Shown one piece after another: positions 1 to 7,084 of a stretch of DNA of 17,037 bases. Position 1 is the stretch's first letter; every line of letters starts with the position of its first letter. The DNA is from Paracoccaceae bacterium (lineage in GTDB: Bacteria > Pseudomonadota > Alphaproteobacteria > Rhodobacterales > Rhodobacteraceae). The stretch spans positions 1 to 17,037 of the forward strand of contig RFUP01000010.1 of NCBI GenBank assembly GCA_009922885.1, given 5' to 3'. The notes under the pieces are model-generated. The model was given only the letters and a program-made list of their open reading frames with translations, ran no database searches and was not told where the DNA came from. A program made the position numbers and the translations under genes.

Positions 1-314
1 CGTCATGACGCTTGCCATACGCAAGCCATACGCAATCCATACGCTTCGGAAACGGGGTTTCCGCCTTCGTTAACGGCTTGCGATTTCGTGGGAATTCTGA
101 CATTAGGCCGCGATCCGGGCGGACTCCGCCTTGTGTGATTCCTGCTTTCTTCGAGTGGGCCGATCCGCAAGGCATCAGGATGATGCCGGCACAAAAGCAC
201 AGTCGACCGAAACTCTGGCAGGCTTATCAATATGATAGGGACCTGATCGAAGGCCAAGAGCTCTGGGGCGCGTTCACGTCACGGAACAACCGTGAGCAAC
301 ATAGGAGAGATCAG
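1..314. other. Leader region upstream of rplS
   Basis: No convincing gene is visible here. In many proteobacteria trmD precedes rplS. One frame is open from base 1 to a TGA at 136-138, but its 45 residues do not look like a TrmD C-terminus, so I treat the stretch as mostly non-coding. It holds three phased 8-base repeats (15-44), a palindrome CGTCATGACG at 1-10, and a small inverted repeat GGCGG-act-CCGCC (118-130) that could be the base of a weak terminator for an upstream operon. TATGAT at 231-236 resembles a -10 box, but no good -35 box stands 16-18 bases ahead of it. The frame that runs into rplS stays open from position 12, but its upstream part resembles no ribosomal protein extension. 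Confidence 0.45.
15..44 (+). repeat. Three phased CCATACGC repeats, 11-bp period
   Basis: CCATACGC occurs at 15-22, 26-33 and 37-44, exactly 11 bp apart. The linkers are AAG and AAT, so the first two units are near-identical 11-mers. A period of about one helical turn puts the copies on one face of the DNA, as expected for binding of a protein in tandem, but a chance tandem duplication is equally possible. The window starts just before them, so the array could extend further left. Confidence 0.5.
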
Positions 315-692
315 ATGAACCTGATCGCACAGATCGAAGCGGAACAAATCGCCGCTCTCGGTAAAGAAATTCCGGATTTCAAAGCTGGCGACACGATTCG
401 CGTTGGTTACAAAGTGACCGAAGGCACCCGTTCGCGCGTTCAGATGTACGAAGGCGTTTGCATCAGCCGCAAGAACGGCTCGGGCATCGCTGGTTCGTTC
501 ACCGTGCGTAAGATTTCCTTCGGTGAAGGCGTGGAACGTGTGTTCCCGCTCTACTCGACCAACATCGACTCGATCACCGTTGTGCGCCGTGGCCGCGTGC
601 GCCGCGCCAAGCTCTACTACCTCCGTTCGCGTCGCGGTAAGTCCGCACGTATTGCGGAAGTCACCAACTACAAAGCCAAATCCGAAGCGTAA
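315..692 (+). CDS. rplS: 50S ribosomal protein L19
   Basis: This encodes 125 residues of bacterial L19, a large-subunit protein at the 30S-50S interface. Recognisable family blocks are the start MNLIAQIEAEQI, the central GDTIRVGYKVTEGTRSRVQ followed by YEGVCISRKNGSG, then FTVRKISFGEGVERVFPLYS, and the basic stretch VRRGRVRRAKLYYLR. The C-terminus has a short extension (RGKSARIAEVTNYKAKSEA), seen in alphaproteobacterial members. The start is ATG 315, because AGGAG at 303-307 sits 7 bases upstream and L19 proteins begin here. The open frame further upstream is ignored. The stop overlaps the Shine-Dalgarno of rpmE, so the two genes are co-transcribed and probably translated together. Confidence 0.97.
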   Translation: MNLIAQIEAEQIAALGKEIPDFKAGDTIRVGYKVTEGTRSRVQMYEGVCISRKNGSGIAGSFTVRKISFGEGVERVFPLYSTNIDSITVVRRGRVRRAKLYYLRSRRGKSARIAEVTNYKAKSEA

Positions 693-703
693 GGAGAGGA
701 CCG

Positions 704-925
704 ATGAAAAAGGGCATTCACCCCGACTATCACTTCATCGAAGTGAAGATGACCGACGGCACCTCCTTCCAGGTTCGTTCGACCTGGGGCAAGGAAGGCG
801 AAACGCTGGCACTCGACATCGACCCGACCGTTCACCCGGCATGGACCGGCGGCGGCGCGCGTCTGCTCGACACCGGGGGCCGCGTGTCGAAGTTCAAGAA
901 CAAGTACGCCGGCCTCGGCTTCTAA
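704..925 (+). CDS. rpmE: 50S ribosomal protein L31, zinc-free (Cys-less) form
   Basis: This encodes 73 residues of bacterial L31, which bridges the two ribosomal subunits. The N-terminus MKKGIHPDYHFIEVKMTDG and the C-terminal TGGRVSKFKNKYAG are characteristic of the family. The four zinc-binding cysteines of classical RpmE are absent: the protein has no cysteine at all, so this is a C-minus L31. The Shine-Dalgarno TAAGGAGAGG (690-699) includes the rplS stop codon. The gene is followed after 20 bases by an intrinsic terminator and is therefore the last gene of this operon. The protein is about the usual length for alphaproteobacterial L31. The alternative name rpmE2/ykgM would fit the lack of zinc ligands, but the sequence looks more like the RpmE backbone. 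Confidence 0.94.
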   Translation: MKKGIHPDYHFIEVKMTDGTSFQVRSTWGKEGETLALDIDPTVHPAWTGGGARLLDTGGRVSKFKNKYAGLGF

Positions 926-945
926 TTGTTCTGAAAACCTTAAGG

Positions 946-977
946 AAGCGCCGCCCCCATGGGCGGCGTTTTCATTT
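946..977 (+). terminator. Rho-independent terminator after rpmE
   Basis: A perfect 8-bp stem, CGCCGCCC (949-956) with GGGCGGCG (961-968), encloses a 4-base loop CCAT. It is extended by A-T and G-T pairs at the base and followed by TTTTCATTTTT. This is a textbook intrinsic terminator that closes the rplS-rpmE operon. Confidence 0.9.
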
Positions 978-1083
978 TTACGGGCTACAAATCGCGGCTC
1001 AACTTCCCTTGAACGCGCCTGCACGATACGGTAGCGCCAAGCGACGCCCGACCGAGAAACGGGCACAGACAGGGAGCCTGATA

Positions 1084-1893
1084 GTGGCGCATATCATTGT
1101 TGTGGGTAACGAAAAGGGCGGTGCGGGCAAGTCGACTGTGTCGATGCATATCGCAACGGCTCTGGCCCGTATGGGCTTCCGTGTGGGCGCTCTCGATCTC
1201 GACCTGCGCCAAAAGTCCTTTGGCCGCTATCTTGAGAACCGCACCAAATACCTCACGAAAGCGGCTCTTGCGCTGCCTTCGCCCACTTACGTTGACTTGC
1301 CGGAGGTGGATGCGGCAGAGCTTCAGCCCGGCGAGAACGTCTACGATCGCCGCCTTGCTGCAGGCATTGCCGCGCTTGAGAGCGGCTCGGATTTCATCAT
1401 CATCGATTGCCCCGGCTCGCATACCCGCCTGAGCCAGGTGGCGCATTCTCTGGCCGATACGCTGGTCACGCCGCTGAACGACAGCTTTGTCGACTTCGAT
1501 CTTCTGGCCCGCGTCGATACCGACGGGCGCAAGATTATCGGCCCCTCGGTCTATTCCGAAATGGTCTGGTCGGCCCGTCAGCTTCGCGCGCAAGCCGGAT
1601 TGAAGCCGATTGACTGGGTTGTCTTGCGGAATCGCCTCGGCGCGCAGGCAATGGTGAACAAACAGAAAATGGAGAGCGCGCTGGCCAATCTGGCAAAGCG
1701 CATCGGCTTCCGCGTCGCCCCCGGATTCTCCGAACGCGTGATTTTCCGCGAGTTGTTCCCGCGCGGCCTCACGCTTCTCGACCTCAAGGATATCGGCGTG
1801 AAGCAGCTCAACATCTCGAACGTCGCCGCCCGCCAAGAACTGCGCGACCTTCTGAAAGCGCTCAATCTGCCGGGTGTCGAGGTGAATTTCTAA
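1084..1893 (+). CDS. mipZ: MipZ-type division-plane positioning ATPase (ParA/MinD family)
   Basis: This encodes 269 residues of a cytoplasmic ParA-superfamily ATPase. The deviant Walker A motif KGGAGKST lies at residues 11-18, followed by LDLDLRQKSF (the ParA-type switch region) and FIIIDCPGSH (Walker B). MipZ of Caulobacter binds ParB at the origins, forms a bipolar gradient and blocks FtsZ assembly away from mid-cell. The blocks RQKSFGRYLENR and NDSFVDFDLLARVD, and the C-terminal FRELFPRGLTLLDL, match that subfamily rather than plasmid ParA. The start is GTG 1084, since GGGAG at 1071-1075 precedes it and family members begin with AHIIVVGNEKGG. The frame stays open upstream through rpmE, which is artefactual. 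The gene stands alone between a terminator and a convergent transporter gene, 3 bp apart at the stops. A weak TTGAAC (1009-1014) might be its -35 box. Confidence 0.93.
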   Translation: MAHIIVVGNEKGGAGKSTVSMHIATALARMGFRVGALDLDLRQKSFGRYLENRTKYLTKAALALPSPTYVDLPEVDAAELQPGENVYDRRLAAGIAALESGSDFIIIDCPGSHTRLSQVAHSLADTLVTPLNDSFVDFDLLARVDTDGRKIIGPSVYSEMVWSARQLRAQAGLKPIDWVVLRNRLGAQAMVNKQKMESALANLAKRIGFRVAPGFSERVIFRELFPRGLTLLDLKDIGVKQLNISNVAARQELRDLLKALNLPGVEVNF

Positions 1894-1896
1894 GGA

Positions 1897-2787
1897 TCAA
1901 TGCGGCAGCGGCGGCACCGGTCGCCGCCGCGCAGCCCTCAGCGCCAAGTAGTTGGAAATCCCCAGCGCCGAAAGCACAACCGCCCCGCCGACCAGAGTCC
2001 AGGCGCCCGGATCTTCGCCGACCACCGCCCAAACGAGGATCGGCGCCAGCACGGATTCCAGAAGGATCAAGAGCGCCACTTCCGCCGAAGGAATATAGCG
2101 CGGCCCGAGCGCCATGAACGTGGCCGAAGCGGCGATAAACGCCGCATGCAAGAGCACCAGCCACGACTGGTTCAGCGGCACCGAAAACGGATCGGTGAAG
2201 AAGTAAAGCACCACGCCCGCGCCGAAATATCCCATACCCACAGCAGGCACCATGAACACGGCTTTCACCTTGCGGATCATCGTCAGCGCCAAGGCATAGA
2301 GCATCGACACCGACAGCGCCGCCAAGTCGCCGGCGAAAGATGTACTCTCGTTCTGGCCGGAGCCATAAGCGATGATCGCCAGCCCCGGAAACACCGCCAT
2401 GATCGTAATCATCATCCGGCCACTGATTGCTTCTCCTAGGATTATCCTACTGAAAACAGCAGCAAAAACCGGCATTGTCGCAATGATGAACACCACGTTG
2501 GCCACGCTCGTCAGGCTGACCGCCACGATGAACATAACGCCCGAGAGGCCCACGACGAAGATGTAGAAAACCCCCGGGAAACCGGCGCGGAACACCGCCT
2601 TGAACGCGTCCGGACCCTTCATCAGAAGCGAGAACAGCATGACCCCCGCGCCCACCAGAATGGCGCGCCAGAACGCGACCACTAACCCGTCCGCCTGAAT
2701 AAGCCGGACGAAAAGCGAGTCCGGCACGATGGTCAGCGCGCCGAGTGTGGTGAGGAAGAGGCCCTTGGCTTGATCGGTCTTGAACAT
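1897..2787 (-). CDS. DMT-family (EamA) membrane transporter
   Basis: This is a predicted inner-membrane protein of about 296 residues built almost entirely of hydrophobic helices, roughly ten, in two EamA-like halves separated near the middle (around GSGQNESTSFAG). The second half contains the typical FMALGPRYIPSAEVALL and LLESVLAPILVW blocks. DMT proteins export or import small metabolites, and the substrate cannot be read from sequence. The start is uncertain. ATG 2787 is used here, but GTG 2802, in frame 5 codons upstream with GAGG only 3 bases before it, is also possible. The gene follows the MarR gene in the same direction, so the two probably form an operon. Its stop lies 3 bp from the mipZ stop on the other strand. 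Confidence 0.87.
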   Translation of the reverse strand: MFKTDQAKGLFLTTLGALTIVPDSLFVRLIQADGLVVAFWRAILVGAGVMLFSLLMKGPDAFKAVFRAGFPGVFYIFVVGLSGVMFIVAVSLTSVANVVFIIATMPVFAAVFSRIILGEAISGRMMITIMAVFPGLAIIAYGSGQNESTSFAGDLAALSVSMLYALALTMIRKVKAVFMVPAVGMGYFGAGVVLYFFTDPFSVPLNQSWLVLLHAAFIAASATFMALGPRYIPSAEVALLILLESVLAPILVWAVVGEDPGAWTLVGGAVVLSALGISNYLALRAARRRPVPPLPH

Positions 2788-2829
2788 GGCGCAAGCAATC
2801 ACCAGCCTCGAAGGGGAAGTAAAGAGGGA

Positions 2830-3264
2830 TTATGCACCCGCCAATCGCTTCAACCCGCGCTTGAGAAGCGCGGCCTCCTCCGGCGTAAATGCCTTGAGCA
2901 ACCGCTCCTCATGCGATTGCGCAATCGCGCGCAAGTCTTTGTATGCAGCCAAACCAGACGTCGTGAGCGTCAGATATTCCACGCGACGATCCTCGTCGTC
3001 CCGCTCCCGCACGATAAACCGTTTCCCCTCCAACGCCGCGACAGCACGGCTGATCTTCGTCTTGTGCAACCCAGACCGCTCCCCGATCTCGGTCGCCGTC
3101 AGCCGTCCGTAAAGGCCCAGATGGAACAGCACCCGCCATTCTGTCCGCAACATCCCGTAACGCCCCTTGTAAACCTTCTGGAACGAAAGCGACGCCGCCT
3201 CAGCCGCTTGATTGAGCAGATAGGGCAGGAAATCCTGCAATTGAAACGCGTCTTTTTCATCCAT
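2830..3264 (-). CDS. MarR-family transcriptional regulator
   Basis: This encodes 144 residues of a MarR-type winged-helix dimer. A helical N-terminus is followed by EWRVLFHLGLYGRLTATEIGE and the recognition helix LHKTKISRAVAALEGKRFI, then the wing RERDDEDRRVEYLTLT, whose DxR is the conserved wing motif, and a C-terminal dimerisation helix. ATG 3264 is preferred because AGGAGAGG (3280-3273, read on the - strand) stands at normal spacing; GTG 3273 would sit inside that Shine-Dalgarno. The gene is divergent from hmgA with 71 bp between the start codons, and is followed by the DMT transporter gene. MarR proteins often sense phenolic or aromatic acids, so control of the homogentisate cluster and of the transporter is a reasonable inference, not shown by sequence. 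Confidence 0.93.
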   Translation of the reverse strand: MDEKDAFQLQDFLPYLLNQAAEAASLSFQKVYKGRYGMLRTEWRVLFHLGLYGRLTATEIGERSGLHKTKISRAVAALEGKRFIVRERDDEDRRVEYLTLTTSGLAAYKDLRAIAQSHEERLLKAFTPEEAALLKRGLKRLAGA

Positions 3265-3281
3265 TGGCGGCACCTCTCCTG

Positions 3282-3294
3282 TTGTTAGTTACAA
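3282..3294. promoter_or_regulatory. Candidate MarR operator in the marR-hmgA divergent region
   Basis: TTGTTAGTTACAA is a 13-bp near-palindrome with 5 of its 6 arm positions paired. It lies immediately behind the Shine-Dalgarno of the MarR gene and about 40 bp before the hmgA ATG, the only shared upstream space. The left arm TTGTTA could double as a -35 box for hmgA, with a poor -10 (TAACTC, 3305-3310) 17 bases further on, which would suit repression by occlusion. MarR proteins typically bind palindromes of this size. The assignment is inference from position and symmetry. Confidence 0.5.
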
Positions 3295-3335
3295 AATCAA
3301 CCATTAACTCCGCAACAGTTTCCGGAGGAGAAGCC

Positions 3336-4697
3336 ATGAATCAGCAGCAACGCCCCCATAGTTTCGTGCAAGCGCCCACCCCGATGGGCACCACCCCGGG
3401 CTATATGCCCGGTTTCGGCAATGACTTCGAAACCGAAGCCCTGCCCGGCGCATTGCCCCAAGGCATGAACAGCCCGCAGAAATGCAATTATGGCCTCTAT
3501 GGCGAACAGCTCTCCGGCACCGCCTTCACCGCACCCTCGCACCAGAACGAGCGCACATGGTGCTACCGTATTCGCCCATCGGTGAAGCACTCGCGCCGCT
3601 ATCAGAAAATCAGCCTCCCGCATTGGAAATCCGCCCCGAATATTGATCCCGATGTGGTCTCGATGGGGCAGTTCCGTTGGGATCCGGTCCCGGTTTCGGA
3701 CGAGCCCCTGAATTGGCTAACGGGTATGCGGACCATGACCACGGCGGGGGACGTGAACACCCAAGTCGGGATGGCATCGCACATCTACCTCGTCACAGAG
3801 TCGATGGTGGATGAGTATTTCTATTCCGCCGACAGCGAGCTGCTGGTCGTTCCGCAGGAAGGCCGACTGCGATTCTACACCGAGCTTGGCATTATCGACC
3901 TGGAACCAAAGGAAATCGCCGTGATCCCGCGCGGGCTGCTTTACCGCGTCGAAGTGCTCGAAGGCCCCTGCCGTGGCTTCGTCTGCGAGAATTACGGCCA
4001 GAAATTCGAACTGCCGGGCCGTGGCCCCATCGGTGCGAATTGCATGGCCAACCGCCGCGATTTCAAAACACCTGTCGCAGCCTACGAAGACCGCGAGGTG
4101 CCCTCAAAAGTCTACATCAAATGGTGCGGCCAGTTCCACGTGACCGAGATCGGCCACAGCCCGCTCGACGTCGTGGCATGGCACGGCAACTATGCCCCGT
4201 GCAAATACGACCTGCGCACCTACTGCCCGGTCGGCGCGATCCTCTTCGACCACCCCGACCCCTCGATCTTCACCGTGCTGACCGCCCCCTCGGGCGTGCC
4301 GGGAACAGCGAACATTGATTTCGTCCTGTTCCGCGAACGCTGGATGGTGGCCGAAGATACCTTCCGCCCGCCATGGTATCATAAGAACATCATGTCGGAG
4401 TTGATGGGCAATATTTACGGCCAATACGACGCCAAACCGCAGGGCTTCGTGCCCGGTGGCATGAGCCTGCACAACATGATGATGCCCCACGGGCCGGACA
4501 TGAACGCATTCGAAGGTGCGTCCAATGCCGATCTGCAGCCGCATAAACTCGACAACACAATGTCCTTCATGTTTGAAACGCGCTTTCCCCAGCACCTCAC
4601 CAAGTTCGCGGCGGAAGAGGCACCGTTGCAAGACGAGTATATCGATTGCTGGACGACGCTGGAGAAGAAGTTCGACGGCACACCTGGCAAGAAGTAA
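3336..4697 (+). CDS. hmgA: Homogentisate 1,2-dioxygenase
   Basis: This encodes 453 residues, the usual length of the family. The enzyme is a non-haem iron(II) dioxygenase that opens the ring of homogentisate to 4-maleylacetoacetate, the central step of tyrosine, phenylalanine and 3-hydroxyphenylacetate breakdown. The start region GYMPGFGNDFETEALPGALP and the block YGLYGEQLSGTAFT are diagnostic. The iron ligands are visible as H349 and E355 in FRPPWYHKNIMSELMG, and H385 in MMPHGPD; these correspond to H335, E341 and H371 of the human enzyme. ATG 3336 has an excellent Shine-Dalgarno GGAGGAG (3324-3330). It is the first gene of a five-gene + strand cluster, divergent from a MarR gene. A repeat element separates it from fahA. 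Confidence 0.97.
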   Translation: MNQQQRPHSFVQAPTPMGTTPGYMPGFGNDFETEALPGALPQGMNSPQKCNYGLYGEQLSGTAFTAPSHQNERTWCYRIRPSVKHSRRYQKISLPHWKSAPNIDPDVVSMGQFRWDPVPVSDEPLNWLTGMRTMTTAGDVNTQVGMASHIYLVTESMVDEYFYSADSELLVVPQEGRLRFYTELGIIDLEPKEIAVIPRGLLYRVEVLEGPCRGFVCENYGQKFELPGRGPIGANCMANRRDFKTPVAAYEDREVPSKVYIKWCGQFHVTEIGHSPLDVVAWHGNYAPCKYDLRTYCPVGAILFDHPDPSIFTVLTAPSGVPGTANIDFVLFRERWMVAEDTFRPPWYHKNIMSELMGNIYGQYDAKPQGFVPGGMSLHNMMMPHGPDMNAFEGASNADLQPHKLDNTMSFMFETRFPQHLTKFAAEEAPLQDEYIDCWTTLEKKFDGTPGKK

Positions 4698-4734
4698 GCT
4701 GGGATTTCACGGTTTACCGACCGGATACCCGGGC

Positions 4735-4795
4735 AAAGGGGGGCTCTGCCCCCCGGCTTCGCCTCCCCCCGGGATATTTGGAAAAGAGAAAAATG
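4735..4795. repeat. GC-rich palindromic intergenic element between hmgA and fahA
   Basis: The 131-bp gap between hmgA and fahA holds a compact element. A hairpin GGGGGGC-tct-GCCCCCC (4738-4754) is followed by a mini-hairpin GGC-ttc-GCC (4755-4763), a second C6 run (4765-4770) and GGGATATTTGGAAAAGAG (4771-4788). The G6 run can pair with either C6 run, giving two alternative folds. From memory, elements of this form, ending in GATATTTGGA and an A-rich tail, recur between genes of Rhodobacteraceae. Only one copy occurs in this window, so the dispersed nature rests on recall. It could act as an mRNA-stabilising or attenuating structure inside the operon. No T-tract follows, so it is not a standard terminator. 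Confidence 0.65.
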
Positions 4796-4828
4796 GGCCG
4801 GGCGCGACCGGCATCCGAAGGAGACACC

Positions 4829-6082
4829 ATGGGCTTGAAAACGTCTTGGCTTGAGAGCGCGAATGCGCCGGAATGCCCGTTCCCGCTGAACAATCTGCCT
4901 TATGGCGTTTTCTCGATCGGCGACGAGGACCCGCGCTGCGGTGTTGCAATCGGAGACATGATCCTTGATTGCCAAAAGGCTGAAGAGACCGGACTGCTCG
5001 ACTTCGACGAGACGCCGCTTTTCGATGTACCGTTCTGGAACGAGGTTATGGAGGCCGGGCCTGCTTTGTGGGTGGCGCTTCGTGCACGGCTGCAGGAACT
5101 GCTTGGCAATGACGCCCATAAGGCGGCAATACAGCCCATGTTAGTGTCGCAAGCCGATGCCGAGATGCATTTGCCGTTCCTCGTTGCGGAATACACGGAT
5201 TTCTATGCAGGCAGGCACCATGCCTTCAACGTTGGATCGATGTTCCGTGACCCAGCCAATGCCTTGCCACCGAATTGGTTGCATATACCCATCGGTTACA
5301 ACGGGCGTGCTTCTTCGGTGGTTGTTTCGGGAACGCCAGTGCGCCGGCCCTGGGGGCAGTTGAAATCCCCTGATCATGCGTTGCCCGCCTTCCTGCCGTC
5401 GCGGCGGTTCGACTTCGAGTTGGAAATGGGCGCGATTGTCGGCTCGGCATCGGACGGGCCGGTAACGGTTGATGAGGCCGATGCGATGATCTTCGGCTAT
5501 GTGCTTTTGAACGACTGGTCCGCTCGGGACATCCAGGCTTGGGAGTATCAACCGCTTGGGCCATTTCAAGCCAAAGCCACGGCCACGTCGATCTCGCCAT
5601 GGATCGTGACGAAAGCCGCGCTCGAACCGTTCCGCGTGGCCTGTCCGGAGCGTGAATTCGAGCTTCTCCCGCATCTCAAAGACACTGGGCCGATGCTTTA
5701 CAACATCGACCTGGACGTCCGGCTGACCCCGAAGGGCAAGGCGGCCAGCACCATTGCACGCACCAATTACCGCGAGATGTATTACTCCGCCCCGCAGCAA
5801 CTTGCGCACCACACCACGTCGGGCTGCCCGATGAACCCGGGTGATCTGTTAGGGTCGGGAACCATCTCCGGGGCGACCAAGCCAGAACGCGGTTCGCTCT
5901 TGGAGCTTTCGTGGGGCGGGAAGGAACCGCTGCAGCTCGAGGGCGGGGAAACCCGTTCATTCCTCGAAGATGGGGATACTCTGACCCTGACAGGCAGGGC
6001 TCGCGGCGATGGATATGTGATCGGGTTCGGGGACTGCACAGGGCAGATCCTTCCTGCGCTCGAGAACCCCTACAAACGCTGA
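4829..6082 (+). CDS. fahA: Fumarylacetoacetase
   Basis: This encodes 417 residues of fumarylacetoacetate hydrolase, which cleaves 4-fumarylacetoacetate to fumarate and acetoacetate, the last step of the homogentisate pathway. The N-terminal SH3-like domain (about 1-115, with NLPYGVFS and VAIGDMILD) precedes the FAH barrel. Metal ligands are visible as D124 in YTDFYAGRHHAFNVG, E197 and E199 in FELEMG, and D229 in LLNDWSARDIQAWEY. H131 is the catalytic base equivalent to H133 of the mammalian enzyme. GSGTISG is also present. ATG 4829 follows AAGGAG (4818-4823). The frame is open further upstream through the repeat element, but there is no better start. MaiA, the usual pathway partner, is not adjacent; the next gene encodes an MBL-fold protein. 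Confidence 0.96.
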   Translation: MGLKTSWLESANAPECPFPLNNLPYGVFSIGDEDPRCGVAIGDMILDCQKAEETGLLDFDETPLFDVPFWNEVMEAGPALWVALRARLQELLGNDAHKAAIQPMLVSQADAEMHLPFLVAEYTDFYAGRHHAFNVGSMFRDPANALPPNWLHIPIGYNGRASSVVVSGTPVRRPWGQLKSPDHALPAFLPSRRFDFELEMGAIVGSASDGPVTVDEADAMIFGYVLLNDWSARDIQAWEYQPLGPFQAKATATSISPWIVTKAALEPFRVACPEREFELLPHLKDTGPMLYNIDLDVRLTPKGKAASTIARTNYREMYYSAPQQLAHHTTSGCPMNPGDLLGSGTISGATKPERGSLLELSWGGKEPLQLEGGETRSFLEDGDTLTLTGRARGDGYVIGFGDCTGQILPALENPYKR

Positions 6083-6126
6083 TCCCGCCAATAGCCGGAC
6101 AAGAAATTATTAAAGGAACGCGCACC

Positions 6127-7077
6127 ATGTCGAAGAAGTTTGCCTCACAAGGGGATATGGCTGAGAAAAAAATCTCTTTCACCGAGGTCGGTGAAGGGCT
6201 TTGGGCCTTCACAGCCGAAGGCGACCCCAATTCTGGCGTCATTATCGGTGACGAGAGCGTTATGATCGTCGAAGCGCAGGCCACGCCGCGCCTTGCTGCA
6301 AAGGTGATCGAAAAAGTGCGCGAGGTCACGGACAAGCCGATCTCGCACCTCGTTCTCACGCATTACCACGCCGTGCGCGTGCTCGGGGCTTCGGCCTATG
6401 GCGCGCGGGAGATCATCATGTCCGATACCGCGCGCGCGATGGTCGTGGAGCGGGGCCAAGAAGATTGGGACAGCGAATTCCAGCGTTTCCCCCGCCTCTT
6501 CCAAGGGCATGAATCGATCCCCGGCCTGACCTATCCGACAACCACCTTCTCGGACCGCACGACCGTCTATCTCGGCAAGCGCCGCGTCGACATCATGCAT
6601 TTGGGGCGCGCCCATACGGCAGGCGATGCCGTAGTACATGTGCCAGATCAGAACGTGATGTTCACCGGGGATATCGTGGAATACCACTCGGCTTGCTACT
6701 GTGGAGATGGGCATTTCAGCGACTGGGGCGACACGCTCGACAATATCGCGTGGTATGACGTGGACGCGATTGCGCCGGGTCGGGGTGATGCCTTGATCGG
6801 CAAGGACATGGTGAACGCCGCCATCGAGAATACCCGCGATTTCGTGGCCTCCACCTATCGCCCGGTACAGCGCGTGGCCGCGCGCGGCGGTAGCCTGAAG
6901 GATGCATGGGATGCCGTGCGTGCGGAATGCGATCCGAAGTTCAAGGATTACGCAATTTACGAGCATTGCCTGCCCTTCAACGTCGCCCGGGCCTATGACG
7001 AAGCGCGTGGCATCGACACACCGCGCATCTGGACGGCCCAGCGCGACATGGAAATGTGGGAAGCCCTTCAGGGCTGA
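6127..7077 (+). CDS. MBL-fold protein with only metal site 1 conserved
   Basis: This encodes 316 residues with the metallo-beta-lactamase fold: an N-terminal GLWAFTAEGDPNSGVIIGD strand pair, then the motif region THYHAVRVLGAS. Where active relatives have HxHxDH, this protein has H79-Y-H81-A-V83-R84. It keeps H163 (GRAHTAGD) and D182 (FTGDIVEYH), but the last ligand, normally in PGHG, is R219 (PGRGD). The three-histidine site 1 and the bridging aspartate thus survive while the site 2 ligands are all replaced. The C-terminal helical part runs from about 220 to 316. ATG 6127 has AAAGGA (6113-6118) upstream. The gene lies 44 bp after fahA and 54 bp before the monooxygenase gene, so it is probably part of the pathway. 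Its reaction is unknown: hydrolase, isomerase or non-catalytic roles are all open. Confidence 0.87.
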   Translation: MSKKFASQGDMAEKKISFTEVGEGLWAFTAEGDPNSGVIIGDESVMIVEAQATPRLAAKVIEKVREVTDKPISHLVLTHYHAVRVLGASAYGAREIIMSDTARAMVVERGQEDWDSEFQRFPRLFQGHESIPGLTYPTTTFSDRTTVYLGKRRVDIMHLGRAHTAGDAVVHVPDQNVMFTGDIVEYHSACYCGDGHFSDWGDTLDNIAWYDVDAIAPGRGDALIGKDMVNAAIENTRDFVASTYRPVQRVAARGGSLKDAWDAVRAECDPKFKDYAIYEHCLPFNVARAYDEARGIDTPRIWTAQRDMEMWEALQG

Positions 7078-7084
7078 CCTTTTC

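Noticed and set aside
15..44. Start of a CRISPR array
   Set aside because: The repeats are 8 bases with 3-base linkers, far too short for CRISPR repeats and spacers, and no cas gene is near.
1..138. Possible C-terminal end of trmD in frame 1
   Set aside because: The 45 residues include translated tandem repeats and do not look like a TrmD tail. The evidence is too weak to call a gene.
12..314. In-frame N-terminal extension of rplS by about 100 residues
   Set aside because: The extension resembles nothing in L19. The ATG at 315 has a good Shine-Dalgarno and matches the family start.
523..1083. Upstream extension of mipZ through rpmE in another frame
   Set aside because: It covers the rpmE gene and a terminator and has an arginine- and proline-rich, non-protein-like composition. 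GTG 1084 fits the family start.
1908..1930. GCGGCGGC / GCCGCCGC inverted repeat as a bidirectional terminator between mipZ and the transporter gene
   Set aside because: It lies inside the coding end of the transporter gene, arises from proline and arginine codons, and no T-tract follows on either strand.
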